Below are positions 33,340 to 42,613 of a DNA stretch of 64,000 bases, one piece after another. The stretch is from Paenibacillus lactis (GTDB lineage Bacteria > Bacillota > Bacilli > Paenibacillales > Paenibacillaceae). The notes below the pieces were generated by a model that saw nothing but the letters and a program-made list of their open reading frames with translations, made no database searches and was not told the DNA's origin. The stretch is taken from NCBI RefSeq assembly GCF_017873605.1, contig NZ_JAGGKI010000005.1:339059-403058 (forward strand), given 5' to 3'. A program made the translations under genes and the position numbers. The stretch's first letter is position 1; each line of letters begins with the position of its first letter.

Positions 33340-33654
33340 ATTTCATTGAATATGTTTAATATATACATTACGAATGGCGCAAGCGTTTTATTCCAAGTCA
33401 CCATCAGCTTGATAAGCTGCTATTGGTAATATCATTATGGCATAATCTGTAACATTTCCTCAATTCTCCCGCTTCTCGAAACTCAGGCGAATCCTGATTT
33501 CGGCTAAAAAATTTCAAGAAAATGTAAACCTTTTTATATCTTACGTCGTCTAATTATGCAAGGCAATAAGTACGAGCTTAGACAGAAAGGCGTGATTGTA
33601 CTGAATCATTAGGGTATGATTTTCATGAAAGTGTAAAGGCGCTTTTCCTTATAC
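33340..33654. other. Intergenic region
   Basis: Promoter region of the GntR-LacI gene with the AT-rich operator-like sequence at 33344-33368. No gene is seen. A TCAGG ... CCTGA hairpin lies at 33484-33499. Confidence 0.4.
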
Positions 33655-34014
33655 GTGTTCGAGAACCGCTGCCTGCCCAGTATGATCTGAAGCAGCTTGA
33701 AGCTTCGGGCACAAAGGAGCTGGAACGTTTCGGCGAAGTATCCGATTTTAGCGGAGAGCTTGTCGAGCATCCTTTGGGTTCCGCTGAGCTCTATCTCCAA
33801 GCCTCGAGCGGTGGAGGAATCAGCGATTATAGTGTGGCGGTCAGACACAGGAGACGCTTTCCTGTTCCGCCTCCACAATCCCAAGGGTGAGGAAGCTGGG
33901 ATTTCGCCGGTCCGGTCCTCGTTTCGTTATCTACGGTGCAAAGCGATTCAAAATAAAGACTTGCGCATTAAAATATCCCATGGATCAACTTTTACTGTTA
34001 ATGCACCTTCTTAG
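33655..34014 (+). pseudogene. Glycoside hydrolase family 2 C-terminal relic
   Basis: The first frame (LPAQYDLKQLEASGTKELER, then VSDFSGELVEHPLGSAELYL, SDYSVAVR) passes by a frameshift near 33840 into DTGDAFLFRLHNPKGEEAGI, then SPV. This is the domain order at the C-terminus of GH2 exo-beta-glucosaminidase or beta-mannosidase-type enzymes. The start and the catalytic domain are absent. It ends just before the IS200 element and may have been an enzyme of the neighbouring sugar locus. Confidence 0.6.
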
Positions 34015-34050
34015 TTGCATCCTATAATCGACTCTTCACTCCAGGGTTTT

Positions 34051-34770
34051 AATCAGAACCACCCGTCAAACGGGTGGTTTGCTCTTGGGGTATAACCCCT
34101 TGTTGCCAAACTGCGCCTAAAGACGCTAGCCTGACAATAAAATTGTTCAGGCTCAGTGTAATTTGTCACTTTCACTTACCAGTTAAACTGGTTTACTTCT
34201 TCTTGCTACTGTTTTTGCTGAATGGGTCTTCATACTCTTTCACACTCAGTTTATCAATTGCCTGGTCGTGTGCTTCTTGCTCACGGATATATTTGGCCAC
34301 GGTGGCTTCATTCAAGCCCACTGTGCTGACGTAGTATCCCTCCGCCCAAAATTTTCGATTACCATATTTATACTTCAAGCTAGCATGCTTCTCGAATATC
34401 ATGAGTGAGCTTTTCCCCTTCAGGTATCCCATAAATGATGATACTGAGATTTTTGGGGGAATTGCTACCAACATATGTACATGATCGGGCATCATGTGGC
34501 CTTCGATTATCTCCACTCCCTTGTATTTGCATAATCGTTTGAAAATTTCGATTAAGTCTTTCCTCACTTGATTATAAATCTCTTTCCGTCTATACTTCGG
34601 GGTGAACACAATGTGGTACTTGCACATCCACTTCGTGTGAGCTAAACTATAGCTCTTGTTTGCCATCTAAGACCATTCCTTTCATTATTGAGCCTGAACA
34701 TCTCAATTTTATCGGAATGGTCTTGTTGGTCAAACCCTCGATCCCTCCACCCGCATAGCGGGTGGTTTTT
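34051..34770 (-). mobile_element. IS200-type insertion sequence
   Basis: Contains a single Y1 transposase gene (34193-34666) and no TnpB gene. The left end has an AACCACCCG/CGGGTGGTT hairpin (34057-34080), and the right end a CCACCCGCATAGCGGGTGG hairpin (34737-34755). The first 90 bp are repeated without change at 63907-64000, which fixes the left boundary near 34051. The right boundary is approximate. Upstream of the transposase a perfect 11-bp inverted repeat (AAGACCATTCC 34669, GGAATGGTCTT 34714) can act as a transcription block, as known in IS200. Confidence 0.82.
34193..34666 (-). CDS. tnpA: IS200/IS605-family transposase TnpA (Y1 HUH)
   Basis: 157 residues, normal for the family. The HUH motif is MPDHVHMLVAIPP (His-Val-His near residue 62), and the catalytic tyrosine lies in the C-terminal helix (EATVAKYIREQEAHD; Tyr about 128). 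KYHIVFTPKYRRK is the typical N-terminus. It is a single-strand transposase acting on the hairpins at the element ends. The intact frame suggests an active or recent copy. Confidence 0.93.
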   Translation of the reverse strand: MANKSYSLAHTKWMCKYHIVFTPKYRRKEIYNQVRKDLIEIFKRLCKYKGVEIIEGHMMPDHVHMLVAIPPKISVSSFMGYLKGKSSLMIFEKHASLKYKYGNRKFWAEGYYVSTVGLNEATVAKYIREQEAHDQAIDKLSVKEYEDPFSKNSSKKK

Positions 34771-34813
34771 TGTTTCGCACGCTTCGCGAGCTCAACTGGC
34801 TAAAGCCATAATC

Positions 34814-34856
34814 AAAAAAAAGACCAGAGCAACAGCAGCTGTTGTCTGGTCTTTTT
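34814..34856 (-). terminator. Strong terminator after the ribonucleotide reductase gene
   Basis: AAAAAGACCAGA ... TCTGGTCTTTTT with an inner CAACAG/CTGTTG stem. T-runs occur on both sides, so it can act on both strands. It lies 45 bases beyond the stop at 34901. Confidence 0.85.
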
Positions 34857-34900
34857 CTCTGTATGTGTATGAATATTAATTTTACAGCTTCCTTACACCC

Positions 34901-37555
34901 TTACGAGCACTTGCTATACCCGCAGTTCCCGCAAGTCTTACATCCCTCGATGTTGATCAGGGACGCGCCGCCGCAGGACGGGCACAGGTCCAGCGACATC
35001 GAGCCGCCGGCGTGAGCGCCGTGGCCGCCGTGGCCATGGTCGGCTGCTGGTGCGCCGTGGCTGGCAACCGCAGGCTCGGCCGGAGCCATGGTGGCCGCAA
35101 CCGGCGCAGGATCATGGTCATGATCCGGTGCTCCGCTTGCCACATGCGTCTCGAGCGCCTTCGCTACGGCGTCCGCGATGGACTCCACGCGGTTCGCGCC
35201 GAAGCCGATCGCCCCGGTGCCGCCGATGCCCTTCAGATGCTTGATCAGCAGCTCCACCTTGTTGCCATGGTCACCATACCGTAGGAACAGGGAGCAGACG
35301 CGTCCAAGCGCCTCGGCCATCGCGAACACGTCCGAACCGGCTTTGCCGACGTTCAGGAAGATTTCGCTCGGGATGCCGTCCAGGTCGTTGATCGTAATGT
35401 ACGCCATGCCAAATGGCGTGTTCATTTTATATGTTGCGCCGCGCAGCACCTGTGGACGCTTCTTGTACTGCTTATCGAGTCCGCTCTTGCTTCCAACCGG
35501 TGCCGCAGGGGCAGCTGCTGATGGCTGTACGCCGGCGGCATCCTCTGTTGCTTGACCTGCCGCGCTTTGCTCTAGCGCCGTTTCCTGGGAAGACGCCGTT
35601 ACAGCTTCCGCTGCCTTGTCTTCTTTCTTCTCGGTCTGCAGCACTTGGATGTCGCGGCTGCCGTCGCGGTAGATCGTTACCCCTTTGCAGCCAAGGTCAA
35701 AGGCCAGCTCATAGAGGCGCTTCGTATCCTCAACCGTGAAGTCGGCAGGGCAGTTGGCCGTCTTCGAAATCGAGCTGTCCACCCAGCGCTGGATGGCAGC
35801 CTGCGCCCGGATATGATCCTCGGCGGACAGATCCATCGCCGTCACGAAGTAATCCGGAAGCTCCTCACCCGGATGGCTGTCCAGCCACTCCTGAGCGATC
35901 GGCACGAACTGCTCGTCGAAGCCGAGACGGCTTTGACGGAAATATTTGAAGGCGAAGTACGGCTCGATCCCCGTCGAGGTGCCGACCATAGTGCCGGTAC
36001 TGCCTGTAGGGGCTTGCGTAATGACCGTAACGTTCCGTGCGCCTTTGGCACGTACAGCCTCAGCCACTTCCGGATAAACCTCCGCCATATTTTTCATGAA
36101 TCCGCTCTGCAGGTACAGCTCAGCATCGAACGCTTCGAACGAGCCTTTCTCCGCCGCGATGTCGGCGGATGCCAGATACGCTTCGCGGGCGATGAAACCG
36201 TACAGCTTATCGAGGAATTCCAACGATTCCGGGCTGCCGTAGCGAATTTTCAGCTTGATCATCAGCTCGGCGAGACCCATCGTTCCAAGGCCGACGCGGC
36301 GTTCTTTTTTCTGATTCGCCTCGTTCTCCTCAAAATGGTAAGGCGTCCGGTCGATGACGTTATCCAGGAAGCGAACGGAGTAACGCGTCGTTACCGCCAA
36401 TTCGTCCCAAGCAACGTCGTGCTTCTCCTCGTCGTAGAACTTCGACAGGTTCATCGCAGACAGGTTGCACACGCCCCAGCCCGGAAGCCCCTGCTCGCCG
36501 CAAGGATTCGTGCAGATGATCGGGTTGAAGTACCAGCTGTTCGACATTTGGTTGTAGTATTCCATGAAGACAACGCCCGGCTCGGCCGATTTCCAGGCCG
36601 ATTCGATAATCGTATGCCACACTTCGCGCGCTCTTACCGTACGGTATGGAATGACCTTTCGTCCGGCCTTTTTCCATTTGTCCAGATCGCCGTCCCACAC
36701 CTCGTCGTAATCCGGATCGGTCGTGTCCGGGAATACCAGCTCCCACTCCAGATCCTCCTTCACGGCCATCATGAAGCCGTTGCTGACGCATACCGACAGG
36801 TTCGCGTTGGTCACCTGGCCCATCGTCTGCTTCACCGTAATGAAATCCAGCACATCCGGGTGCCAGTCGTTGATCATGAGCATCAGCGCGCCGCGGCGGC
36901 TTCCGCCCTGCTCGATAAGTCCTGTCGTGTAGCTGAACAGGCCGCCCCAGGATACGGCGCCACTGGAGGAACCGTTCACGCCCTTAACGATCGCGCGGCG
37001 AGGACGCAGCGATGACAGGTTAATACCTACGCCGCCTCCGCGGGCCATAATTTCGGTCATCTCGGTCAACGTCTCCATAATGCCCCCACGGCTGTCCTTT
37101 GGAGAAGGGATGACATAGCAGTTGAAGAGCGTCAGCTCATCGCTGGCTCCCGCGCCTGCTGCAATCCGGCCGCCCGGAACGAGCTTCCAGTCATCCAGAA
37201 TGTAACGGAACTTCTCCCGCCATTCCTCCTGCAGCTCCGGTGTTGCCTCAACCGATGACATCGCGGCCGCAAGCCGATCCCACATTTCCTCCGGCGTCTT
37301 CTCGATGGTCAGCGTCAGCTTCTCCACCTCCGACTCCACCAGCTCGCCTTTGCGCGTACGAACCGTTACCTTCCGTCCTTCACGAGCCACGATTTCGCCG
37401 ACTTCCTTCGTCGGGAACTTCGGGTCGTCCTTCGTCAGAACGAGCACCACATCGCCGACCTTCGCATTATTGGTGTCCGCATCCTTCCACGCATACCGGT
37501 CCAAAAAGATCTTCTCGCTCAAACCTTCCAGCCTCTGACTTTGCATCGTACTCAA
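34901..37555 (-). CDS. nrdJ: Adenosylcobalamin-dependent (class II) ribonucleoside reductase
   Basis: About 884 residues. It reduces ribonucleotides using coenzyme B12 and needs no oxygen. FNCYVIPSPKDSRGGIMETL starts the catalytic barrel; NPCGEQGLPG carries the active-site Cys and Glu (near residue 350). RNVTVITQAPTGSTGTMVGT is the phosphate-binding part. The C-terminus has an Ala/His-rich linker (DHGHGGHGAHAGG) and a zinc-ribbon CPSCGG ... CKTCGNCGYSKC likely involved in thiol re-reduction. AGGAGG points to the TTG at 37555; ATG 37546 is an alternative. NrdR boxes lie upstream. Confidence 0.93.
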   Translation of the reverse strand: MSTMQSQRLEGLSEKIFLDRYAWKDADTNNAKVGDVVLVLTKDDPKFPTKEVGEIVAREGRKVTVRTRKGELVESEVEKLTLTIEKTPEEMWDRLAAAMSSVEATPELQEEWREKFRYILDDWKLVPGGRIAAGAGASDELTLFNCYVIPSPKDSRGGIMETLTEMTEIMARGGGVGINLSSLRPRRAIVKGVNGSSSGAVSWGGLFSYTTGLIEQGGSRRGALMLMINDWHPDVLDFITVKQTMGQVTNANLSVCVSNGFMMAVKEDLEWELVFPDTTDPDYDEVWDGDLDKWKKAGRKVIPYRTVRAREVWHTIIESAWKSAEPGVVFMEYYNQMSNSWYFNPIICTNPCGEQGLPGWGVCNLSAMNLSKFYDEEKHDVAWDELAVTTRYSVRFLDNVIDRTPYHFEENEANQKKERRVGLGTMGLAELMIKLKIRYGSPESLEFLDKLYGFIAREAYLASADIAAEKGSFEAFDAELYLQSGFMKNMAEVYPEVAEAVRAKGARNVTVITQAPTGSTGTMVGTSTGIEPYFAFKYFRQSRLGFDEQFVPIAQEWLDSHPGEELPDYFVTAMDLSAEDHIRAQAAIQRWVDSSISKTANCPADFTVEDTKRLYELAFDLGCKGVTIYRDGSRDIQVLQTEKKEDKAAEAVTASSQETALEQSAAGQATEDAAGVQPSAAAPAAPVGSKSGLDKQYKKRPQVLRGATYKMNTPFGMAYITINDLDGIPSEIFLNVGKAGSDVFAMAEALGRVCSLFLRYGDHGNKVELLIKHLKGIGGTGAIGFGANRVESIADAVAKALETHVASGAPDHDHDPAPVAATMAPAEPAVASHGAPAADHGHGGHGAHAGGSMSLDLCPSCGGASLINIEGCKTCGNCGYSKCS

Positions 37556-37633
37556 GAGCAACTCCTCCTAATTAAAATATAACGATTATAAATAAAACGT
37601 TGATCGACGTTCTCTAAGAAGACAGACCGCGTT

Positions 37634-37658
37634 TAAAAACGAACCGCCCTGAGCGGTT
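37634..37658 (-). terminator. Leader terminator (possible attenuator) before nrdJ
   Basis: AACCGC/GCGGTT hairpin (37642-37658) followed on the minus strand by CGTTTTT. It lies between the NrdR boxes and the gene, about 80 bases before the start, so full-length transcription needs read-through or anti-termination. Confidence 0.6.
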
Positions 37659-37852
37659 ATCCTGCGTCGATATCAGATGCCGTGATCATGTACCGATCCG
37701 GGCAAATTCCGATAAGACTGCCAAAATTTCCGCAGTTATGCCGCAGTAGTAAGGATCCCCGTGCAGCTGCCGCTTTTTCACGAATACTGCTAGCGGGCTC
37801 ACCATCAACATAACCTCATATGTAGCGGATCAAACATACAAAACGCCGAAAC

Positions 37853-37901
37853 ACACCATATATAGTGCAATGAATTCATTATACTACACTATATATAGTA
37901 A
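37853..37901. promoter_or_regulatory. Pair of NrdR boxes
   Basis: ACACCATATATAGTGC (37853-37868) and ACACTATATATAGTAA (37886-37901) match the NrdR box, with 33 bp between equivalent positions, close to three helical turns. NrdR with ATP/dATP bound represses ribonucleotide reductase genes from such pairs. Confidence 0.85.
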
Positions 37902-38156
37902 AACTATGCCGATAATGTGAAAATTAAGGGCGAAACCCCATGCTTGTCCGCTCCTGCTTCCGCTTTCTTCGTCCCGCTCTCTTTTTCACTTGTCTCCTAT
38001 GAAAAACACGTTGAAAATTGCCAATTCCAGCAGCCGTGCGCTCTCTCCGCCCTTTCGCACCCCATAAAGGGAGGTGCAAGTTATGAAGACTTCTTTTTTC
38101 GTCCATACTACTCATACACCGCTGTCCGGAAACTTTCATAACAGGAGGGGATCACC

Positions 38157-39914
38157 ATGAATCATCAGCCATCCACTGCCGGTCCAGACATGACGACGGA
38201 TCCGCGCCTGCCCGTACCGCTTCAGATGGACCGTTCCTGGCTGGACGATCTCGAAGGGCGCCTTGAGAAAGGCGGTCCGTGGGGGGACTTCAGGCTGTCT
38301 CAGCTAGCCGTTGAGGGCGAGCAATCCCGCCTGGTGACGAGCTTCGAAGAGCTTCAGTGCCTCAAGCACCTGGGTGATTTGTCCCCGCTTCCGCATCAGA
38401 CCGACACCGCCAAGCGGGTGCTGTTCGAGATGTCGGGCCGGGCGATTCTGGCCGATGAGGTTGGACTCGGGAAGACGATTGAAGCCGGTCTTATTTTAAA
38501 AGAATATATTCTCCGCGGGCTCGTATCCAGAGTGCTGATTCTCGTACCTGCTTCCTTGGTGCTCCAGTGGGTCCGGGAGCTGAACTCCAAGTTCGGCATT
38601 CCGGCCATTGCGCAGAAAAAAGCCTATTCCTGGGCGAATGACATCGTCGTCGCCTCCATGGACACCGCCAAACGGGATCCGCATAGCGAATATCTCCTGA
38701 ATCAGGAATACGATATGCTCATCATCGATGAGGCCCACAAGCTCAAAAACAAGAAAACATCCAACTACCAATTCATTCAGAAGCTGCGCAAAAAATACTG
38801 CCTGCTCCTCACCGCTACGCCTGTACAAAATGACCTCAGCGAGCTGTTCAACCTGATCACGCTCCTGAAGCCAGGCCAGCTTGGCGGCCAGGGGCAGTTT
38901 GCGGCCAATTTCGTTGTGGATAAACGAAAGCCGAAGAACCAGGAGCAGCTCAAGGACGAGCTGTCCAAGGTCATGATCCGAAACCGGCGGGGCGAAGGCG
39001 AAGTGAAGTTTACGAAGCGTTCCGTCCGCAATGTCGGGCTGACTTTATCGCCCGAAGAACAGTCATTATACGACGGGGTCACGTCCTTCGTCAAAGATCA
39101 GTATCAGGCAGCAGGGGGAAATTTAAGCAGCATGCTGTCCCTCGTCACCCTCCAGCGCGAGGTGTGCAGCAGCCGGGATGCGGTCTTTGTTACGCTCGTC
39201 AATCTGTCCAAGAAGCTGCCGGAGGACTCCCCGCTCCGCGATAAAATCTGGGAATTGGTGTATCTGATCAAAGCGATTAAAGCCAATACCAAGGCCGAGA
39301 AAACGATCGAGCTCATCCGCCAGATGAACGAGAAGGTGATCGTGTTCACCGAGTACCGGGCCACCCAGGAATATCTGCTTAACTATTTCCGGGATCACGG
39401 ACTCATATCGGTGCCGTACCGGGGCGGCATGAACCGGGGGAAAAAGGACTGGATGATGGACCTGTTCAGGGGGAGAGCTCAGGTTATGATCGCAACTGAA
39501 GCCGGGGGCGAAGGAATTAACCTGCAGTTTTGCCACCATATGATCAATTTCGACCTGCCCTGGAATCCGATGCGAGTGGAGCAGCGGATCGGACGCGTGC
39601 ACCGTCTCGGCCAGACCAACGATGTGCAAATCTTCAACCTGTCCACTGCAGGTACGATCGAGGAGCATATTTTGAATCTGCTGCATGAGAAGATCAATAT
39701 GTTCGAGATGGTTATCGGAGGACTGGATGTCATTCTGGAACGCTACGAGAAGAACGAATCCTTCGAGAAGAGCCTGTACAAAATCATGCTGGAGTCCGGC
39801 AACGACGAAGAGATCCGGAGGCGCATCAATACGCTCGGCGACTCGCTGCACCATATCAAGCAGGATATCGAGCAGGAAGCGAGCGGAGAAACCTTAAGAG
39901 AGGAAGAAGCCTGA
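38157..39914 (+). CDS. yqhH: SNF2-family helicase, YqhH-like
   Basis: 585 residues, a RapA/YqhH-type SWI2/SNF2 ATPase. Walker A DEVGLGKTIEAG (near residue 100), DEAH box LIIDEAHKLKN (near 190), LLTATPVQND (motif III), then VIVFTEYRATQEYL, ATEAGGEGINLQFC and EQRIGRVHRLGQ (motif VI). It should remodel protein-DNA or RNA polymerase complexes using ATP. ACAGGAGGGGATCACC lies before the ATG. It is followed at one base by the YqhG-like gene, the same order as in Bacillus. Confidence 0.9.
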   Translation: MNHQPSTAGPDMTTDPRLPVPLQMDRSWLDDLEGRLEKGGPWGDFRLSQLAVEGEQSRLVTSFEELQCLKHLGDLSPLPHQTDTAKRVLFEMSGRAILADEVGLGKTIEAGLILKEYILRGLVSRVLILVPASLVLQWVRELNSKFGIPAIAQKKAYSWANDIVVASMDTAKRDPHSEYLLNQEYDMLIIDEAHKLKNKKTSNYQFIQKLRKKYCLLLTATPVQNDLSELFNLITLLKPGQLGGQGQFAANFVVDKRKPKNQEQLKDELSKVMIRNRRGEGEVKFTKRSVRNVGLTLSPEEQSLYDGVTSFVKDQYQAAGGNLSSMLSLVTLQREVCSSRDAVFVTLVNLSKKLPEDSPLRDKIWELVYLIKAIKANTKAEKTIELIRQMNEKVIVFTEYRATQEYLLNYFRDHGLISVPYRGGMNRGKKDWMMDLFRGRAQVMIATEAGGEGINLQFCHHMINFDLPWNPMRVEQRIGRVHRLGQTNDVQIFNLSTAGTIEEHILNLLHEKINMFEMVIGGLDVILERYEKNESFEKSLYKIMLESGNDEEIRRRINTLGDSLHHIKQDIEQEASGETLREEEA

Positions 39915-39915
39915 T

Positions 39916-40878
39916 ATGACCATGACGCCGCAGGAGGTGCAGAAGCACTTCATGGCCTATTTGGAAGCCACCGAATGCACCGTCATTGAAAAATCACCGG
40001 AGCATGTTACCGTGAAGCTGTCGCCCCAAGCCGACAAAATGCTCACCAACCGCCCTTACTACTGGAGCTTTGTGGAACGTACCGGGGCGCCGGCCGAGAC
40101 TCTCTCCTTCCAGTTCGTGTTCGATCCGGAAGCCTACGACGAGCGGATGGCCAAGGCCAAGCTCGCCGAGAGCAAGGCGCAGCTGTCCGCGCCGCAGCAG
40201 GACCCGCTGCTGGCCCGCTTTTACGGCAACGCTCCCGTGCTCCCCGTGCTCGGTCCCGGCCGCATCCAGCGCGAGAACGTCAGCTACGGAAGCAGCAGGC
40301 TGGCTCAAATCTGGAACGCGGCCCGAGAGGAAGGCAAATGCGTGTATCTGTTCCAGCAGCCCGTCACGGAGCCGCGCCCACGGGCAAGGTCAACGCCGTA
40401 CGAGCAGTGGCTCGGCGTCTGCTTCAAGGTAGAGTTCAGCTGTGATCTGAAGCGCGAGGAGCTCCATTATGTTGGCATCTCGCTGTCCACCCGGAAGATC
40501 GTGACAGATTTCCCGGCTGTGCTTAATGGCCGCGAGCTGACGCCCCGCCTGCCCGAAAGCGTGCACGTCCGTCCTGCGGCCGTTTCGCTGCGCGAGGCGG
40601 CGGGGCTCCTTGAGGAGCATCTGATCGTCAGCTTAAGCAAGCTGGATTATACATGGGCATCCAAGGCACGCGAACGACTGGCGGAGGAACTTGCGGTGAT
40701 CGACAGTTATTACGAGGACCTGCTGAAAGAGCAGGATGAGGAAAAGAAAGCTCAAATCGAGGAACAATACCGGAACCGGAGGTCGGAAATGCAGTGGCAG
40801 TATGAGCCGAAAATCAGCTTCTCCGCCATAACCTGCGGCCTCTTTCACCTGTGTTCGCCCGTGAGCGCGTCCTCTTGA
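39916..40878 (+). CDS. yqhG: YqhG-like protein
   Basis: 320 residues, cytoplasmic. Starts MTMTPQEVQKHFMAYLEATE and has the NRPYYWSFVERTG segment, then a central alpha-beta part and a C-terminal coiled coil (KERLAEELAVIDSYYEDLLK ...) ending RRSEMQWQYEPKI, as in Bacillus YqhG. Function is not known; constant linkage with the YqhH-type helicase suggests a joint role. The stop of the helicase gene and this start are one base apart. Confidence 0.85.
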   Translation: MTMTPQEVQKHFMAYLEATECTVIEKSPEHVTVKLSPQADKMLTNRPYYWSFVERTGAPAETLSFQFVFDPEAYDERMAKAKLAESKAQLSAPQQDPLLARFYGNAPVLPVLGPGRIQRENVSYGSSRLAQIWNAAREEGKCVYLFQQPVTEPRPRARSTPYEQWLGVCFKVEFSCDLKREELHYVGISLSTRKIVTDFPAVLNGRELTPRLPESVHVRPAAVSLREAAGLLEEHLIVSLSKLDYTWASKARERLAEELAVIDSYYEDLLKEQDEEKKAQIEEQYRNRRSEMQWQYEPKISFSAITCGLFHLCSPVSASS

Positions 40879-41020
40879 CGCTCCTCTACAAAACAAGGCA
40901 AAAAAAGAACCGTTCCCTTCTGTCCTGGCGCGACACCTTGCAACAGCGTTTGCACAGCTTGTCCGATATGATAGAACCACCATATCCCCCATCGCTTAGG
41001 ATGGCGGGAAGGAAAGGCGG

Positions 41021-42118
41021 TTGATCCATTTGTTGCATTGGCATAAAAATAACGTCCTCCATGGAGGCTCTTTCAATAACGAAAACGACAGCCGGTCCAA
41101 TCGATCCCGCGCAAGGTCTGCCCTGCTGCTGGCGGCCATATGTACGGCGGCCCTCATCCATCCGCTTGCGGTCGCTGCGGCCGGCAGTGAAGCGGCGATA
41201 ATCACTCCCGCTTCCGCCGATCCATCCCTCTCCCTCGCGGATGACAGCTCCATTCGGAAGTCCGCAGTCTCCGCCGCGGTTCCGCAGAGCTTGCTCCATT
41301 TCACGGAGGACACCGTGGAGCAGCTCTCGGCCCATGTGCCGTTTACAGCCTGGAGCGAGGCCGAGCTGGAATACACCCCGCTCGGACCCGGGACGCACGG
41401 CTGGCTGGTCACGGTAACCGATGAAGGTTTGCCTCAAGGTTACCTCATTATCAGCGCCTCCGAGGATGGAGGGTATGTGCTCAGTGAATATGGAATCGGC
41501 GGTACCCTCCCCTTCAGCTTGGGACCGCTGGAGCAGCGTCTAGCCGCCGAGGGGCTTACCGATCCCGAGGGATCTCTCCCGCAAGGCAGCTTGATTCGTA
41601 AACGATATACGGGAGCTCCTGTATGGGAGGTCACCCTTCCAAACCAAGATACGCTTTATATCAGCGGCTTCAATAGCGAGCTGCTCCCGAACGTCTCGCT
41701 GGCCTCCGGCACATTGGACCGCTCCGGCATCAGCAAAGGAGTTGTTGCAGCCGGATCTGCACATGGATGGTCGGCGGACGCTCCGTCCATCACGGAGCAT
41801 CGTCCCGACCCGTATGATAATCTTCAATGGCTGACCTCATCCAGCCTCACGGCCCGAAGCAGCAGCGAGCTCAGAAGGCTGCTGCAAAAGCACCCTTCAC
41901 TGGTGTTTAAATCGAAGGGCGATGGCAATGCCGCTTTCGGTGCCCCGTTCAGCTTGACCGGATGGCAGCGCTGGTCATCCGTCTCCGGCAGCGCTGCTGA
42001 TGCTGCAGCCATCTATGTAGCGATTCCGCTCCGGAATACGGACACTACCCGGTTTCTGCCGGCACCCCGATTAGTGGGTCAAGGCAAGTTCTATGTTTAT
42101 CCGGGAAAATCAAATTAA
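41021..42118 (+). CDS. Secreted hypothetical protein
   Basis: 365 residues from a TTG start after GGAAAGGCGG. A signal peptide (SALLLAAICTAALIHPLAVA, near residue 33) is followed by a region with repeating Gly/Leu-rich strands (GWLVTVTDEG, GYLIISASEDGGYVLSEYG). A long polar part with no known family follows. The C-terminus FYVYPGKSN overlaps the next reading frame, and the protein may have been shortened there. Location: outside the membrane. Confidence 0.6.
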   Translation: MIHLLHWHKNNVLHGGSFNNENDSRSNRSRARSALLLAAICTAALIHPLAVAAAGSEAAIITPASADPSLSLADDSSIRKSAVSAAVPQSLLHFTEDTVEQLSAHVPFTAWSEAELEYTPLGPGTHGWLVTVTDEGLPQGYLIISASEDGGYVLSEYGIGGTLPFSLGPLEQRLAAEGLTDPEGSLPQGSLIRKRYTGAPVWEVTLPNQDTLYISGFNSELLPNVSLASGTLDRSGISKGVVAAGSAHGWSADAPSITEHRPDPYDNLQWLTSSSLTARSSSELRRLLQKHPSLVFKSKGDGNAAFGAPFSLTGWQRWSSVSGSAADAAAIYVAIPLRNTDTTRFLPAPRLVGQGKFYVYPGKSN

Positions 42119-42122
42119 AGAC

Positions 42123-42464
42123 ATGAATGACCGAAGATATGCCGGTTTCTTATCGAACAATAATCCAGGCTACATTCAATTTCAAAAAAACAAAGACGGA
42201 AATTATAGGTGGCAGCATATAGAAGTAAACGTTAATGAAGCATTTAGCGTCTTCGCCCCAGAACCTCTCTTGTTTTTGATTGTCACTAATGAAGAAAATA
42301 AAATAGCGAAAATGCAGGTAAGCGTAAATGGACAGGAAATAGAACAAGAGTTTACGCCTTATAAGGCCAGTGTCACCTGGATGTCTCCCCCTAAGACTGG
42401 AAAAAGTCATTATTCATATAAGTATTACGATAAAGATGGAGAGCTAATTTATTATTTTAAATAA
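42123..42464 (+). CDS. Hypothetical protein, N-terminus probably lost
   Basis: About 113 residues (frame open from 42093). The sequence KNKDGNYRWQHIEVNVNEAF and QVSVNGQEIEQEFTPYKASV is a coherent beta-rich domain. The start (MNDRRYAGFLS) has no signal peptide or clear ribosome binding site. Because the frame overlaps the end of the secreted protein gene, this looks like the tail of a larger secreted protein joined here by deletion. Composition is more AT-rich than its neighbours. Confidence 0.5.
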   Translation: MNDRRYAGFLSNNNPGYIQFQKNKDGNYRWQHIEVNVNEAFSVFAPEPLLFLIVTNEENKIAKMQVSVNGQEIEQEFTPYKASVTWMSPPKTGKSHYSYKYYDKDGELIYYFK

Positions 42465-42506
42465 GATGTTTTCAAACATGCTTGCGGATTTAGGTAAATC
42501 AGACAA

Positions 42507-42546
42507 AAACAAACACCGGAAAAAGCATCCATTCCGGTGTTTGTTT
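42507..42546. terminator. Bidirectional terminator
   Basis: Perfect 14-bp stem AAACAAACACCGGA/TCCGGTGTTTGTTT with T-rich flanks on both strands. It separates the plus-strand genes from the minus-strand YqzE gene. Confidence 0.85.
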
Positions 42547-42613
42547 CTTTGTCATGAGGGTGCCGACGTCTCATCGTGTGCTATTAACCATCCTTTGGCC
42601 TGGTCACGTCACC

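Noticed and set aside
33609..33884. Minus-strand 91-residue frame over the GH2 relic
   Set aside because: The plus strand has clear GH2 similarity in two frames; the minus frame has none.
34051..34770. IS605-type element with TnpB guide-RNA nuclease
   Set aside because: Only tnpA is present in about 0.7 kb; no room for tnpB. The structure fits IS200.
34957..37015. Long open frames on the plus strand across the ribonucleotide reductase gene
   Set aside because: They mirror the high-GC third codon positions of nrdJ; no ribosome binding site or family match.
37562..37852. Cobalamin riboswitch in the leader of the B12-dependent reductase
   Set aside because: The B12-box pattern and GCCACTG-like conserved segments are not present on the transcribed strand; only an unassigned terminator hairpin is visible.
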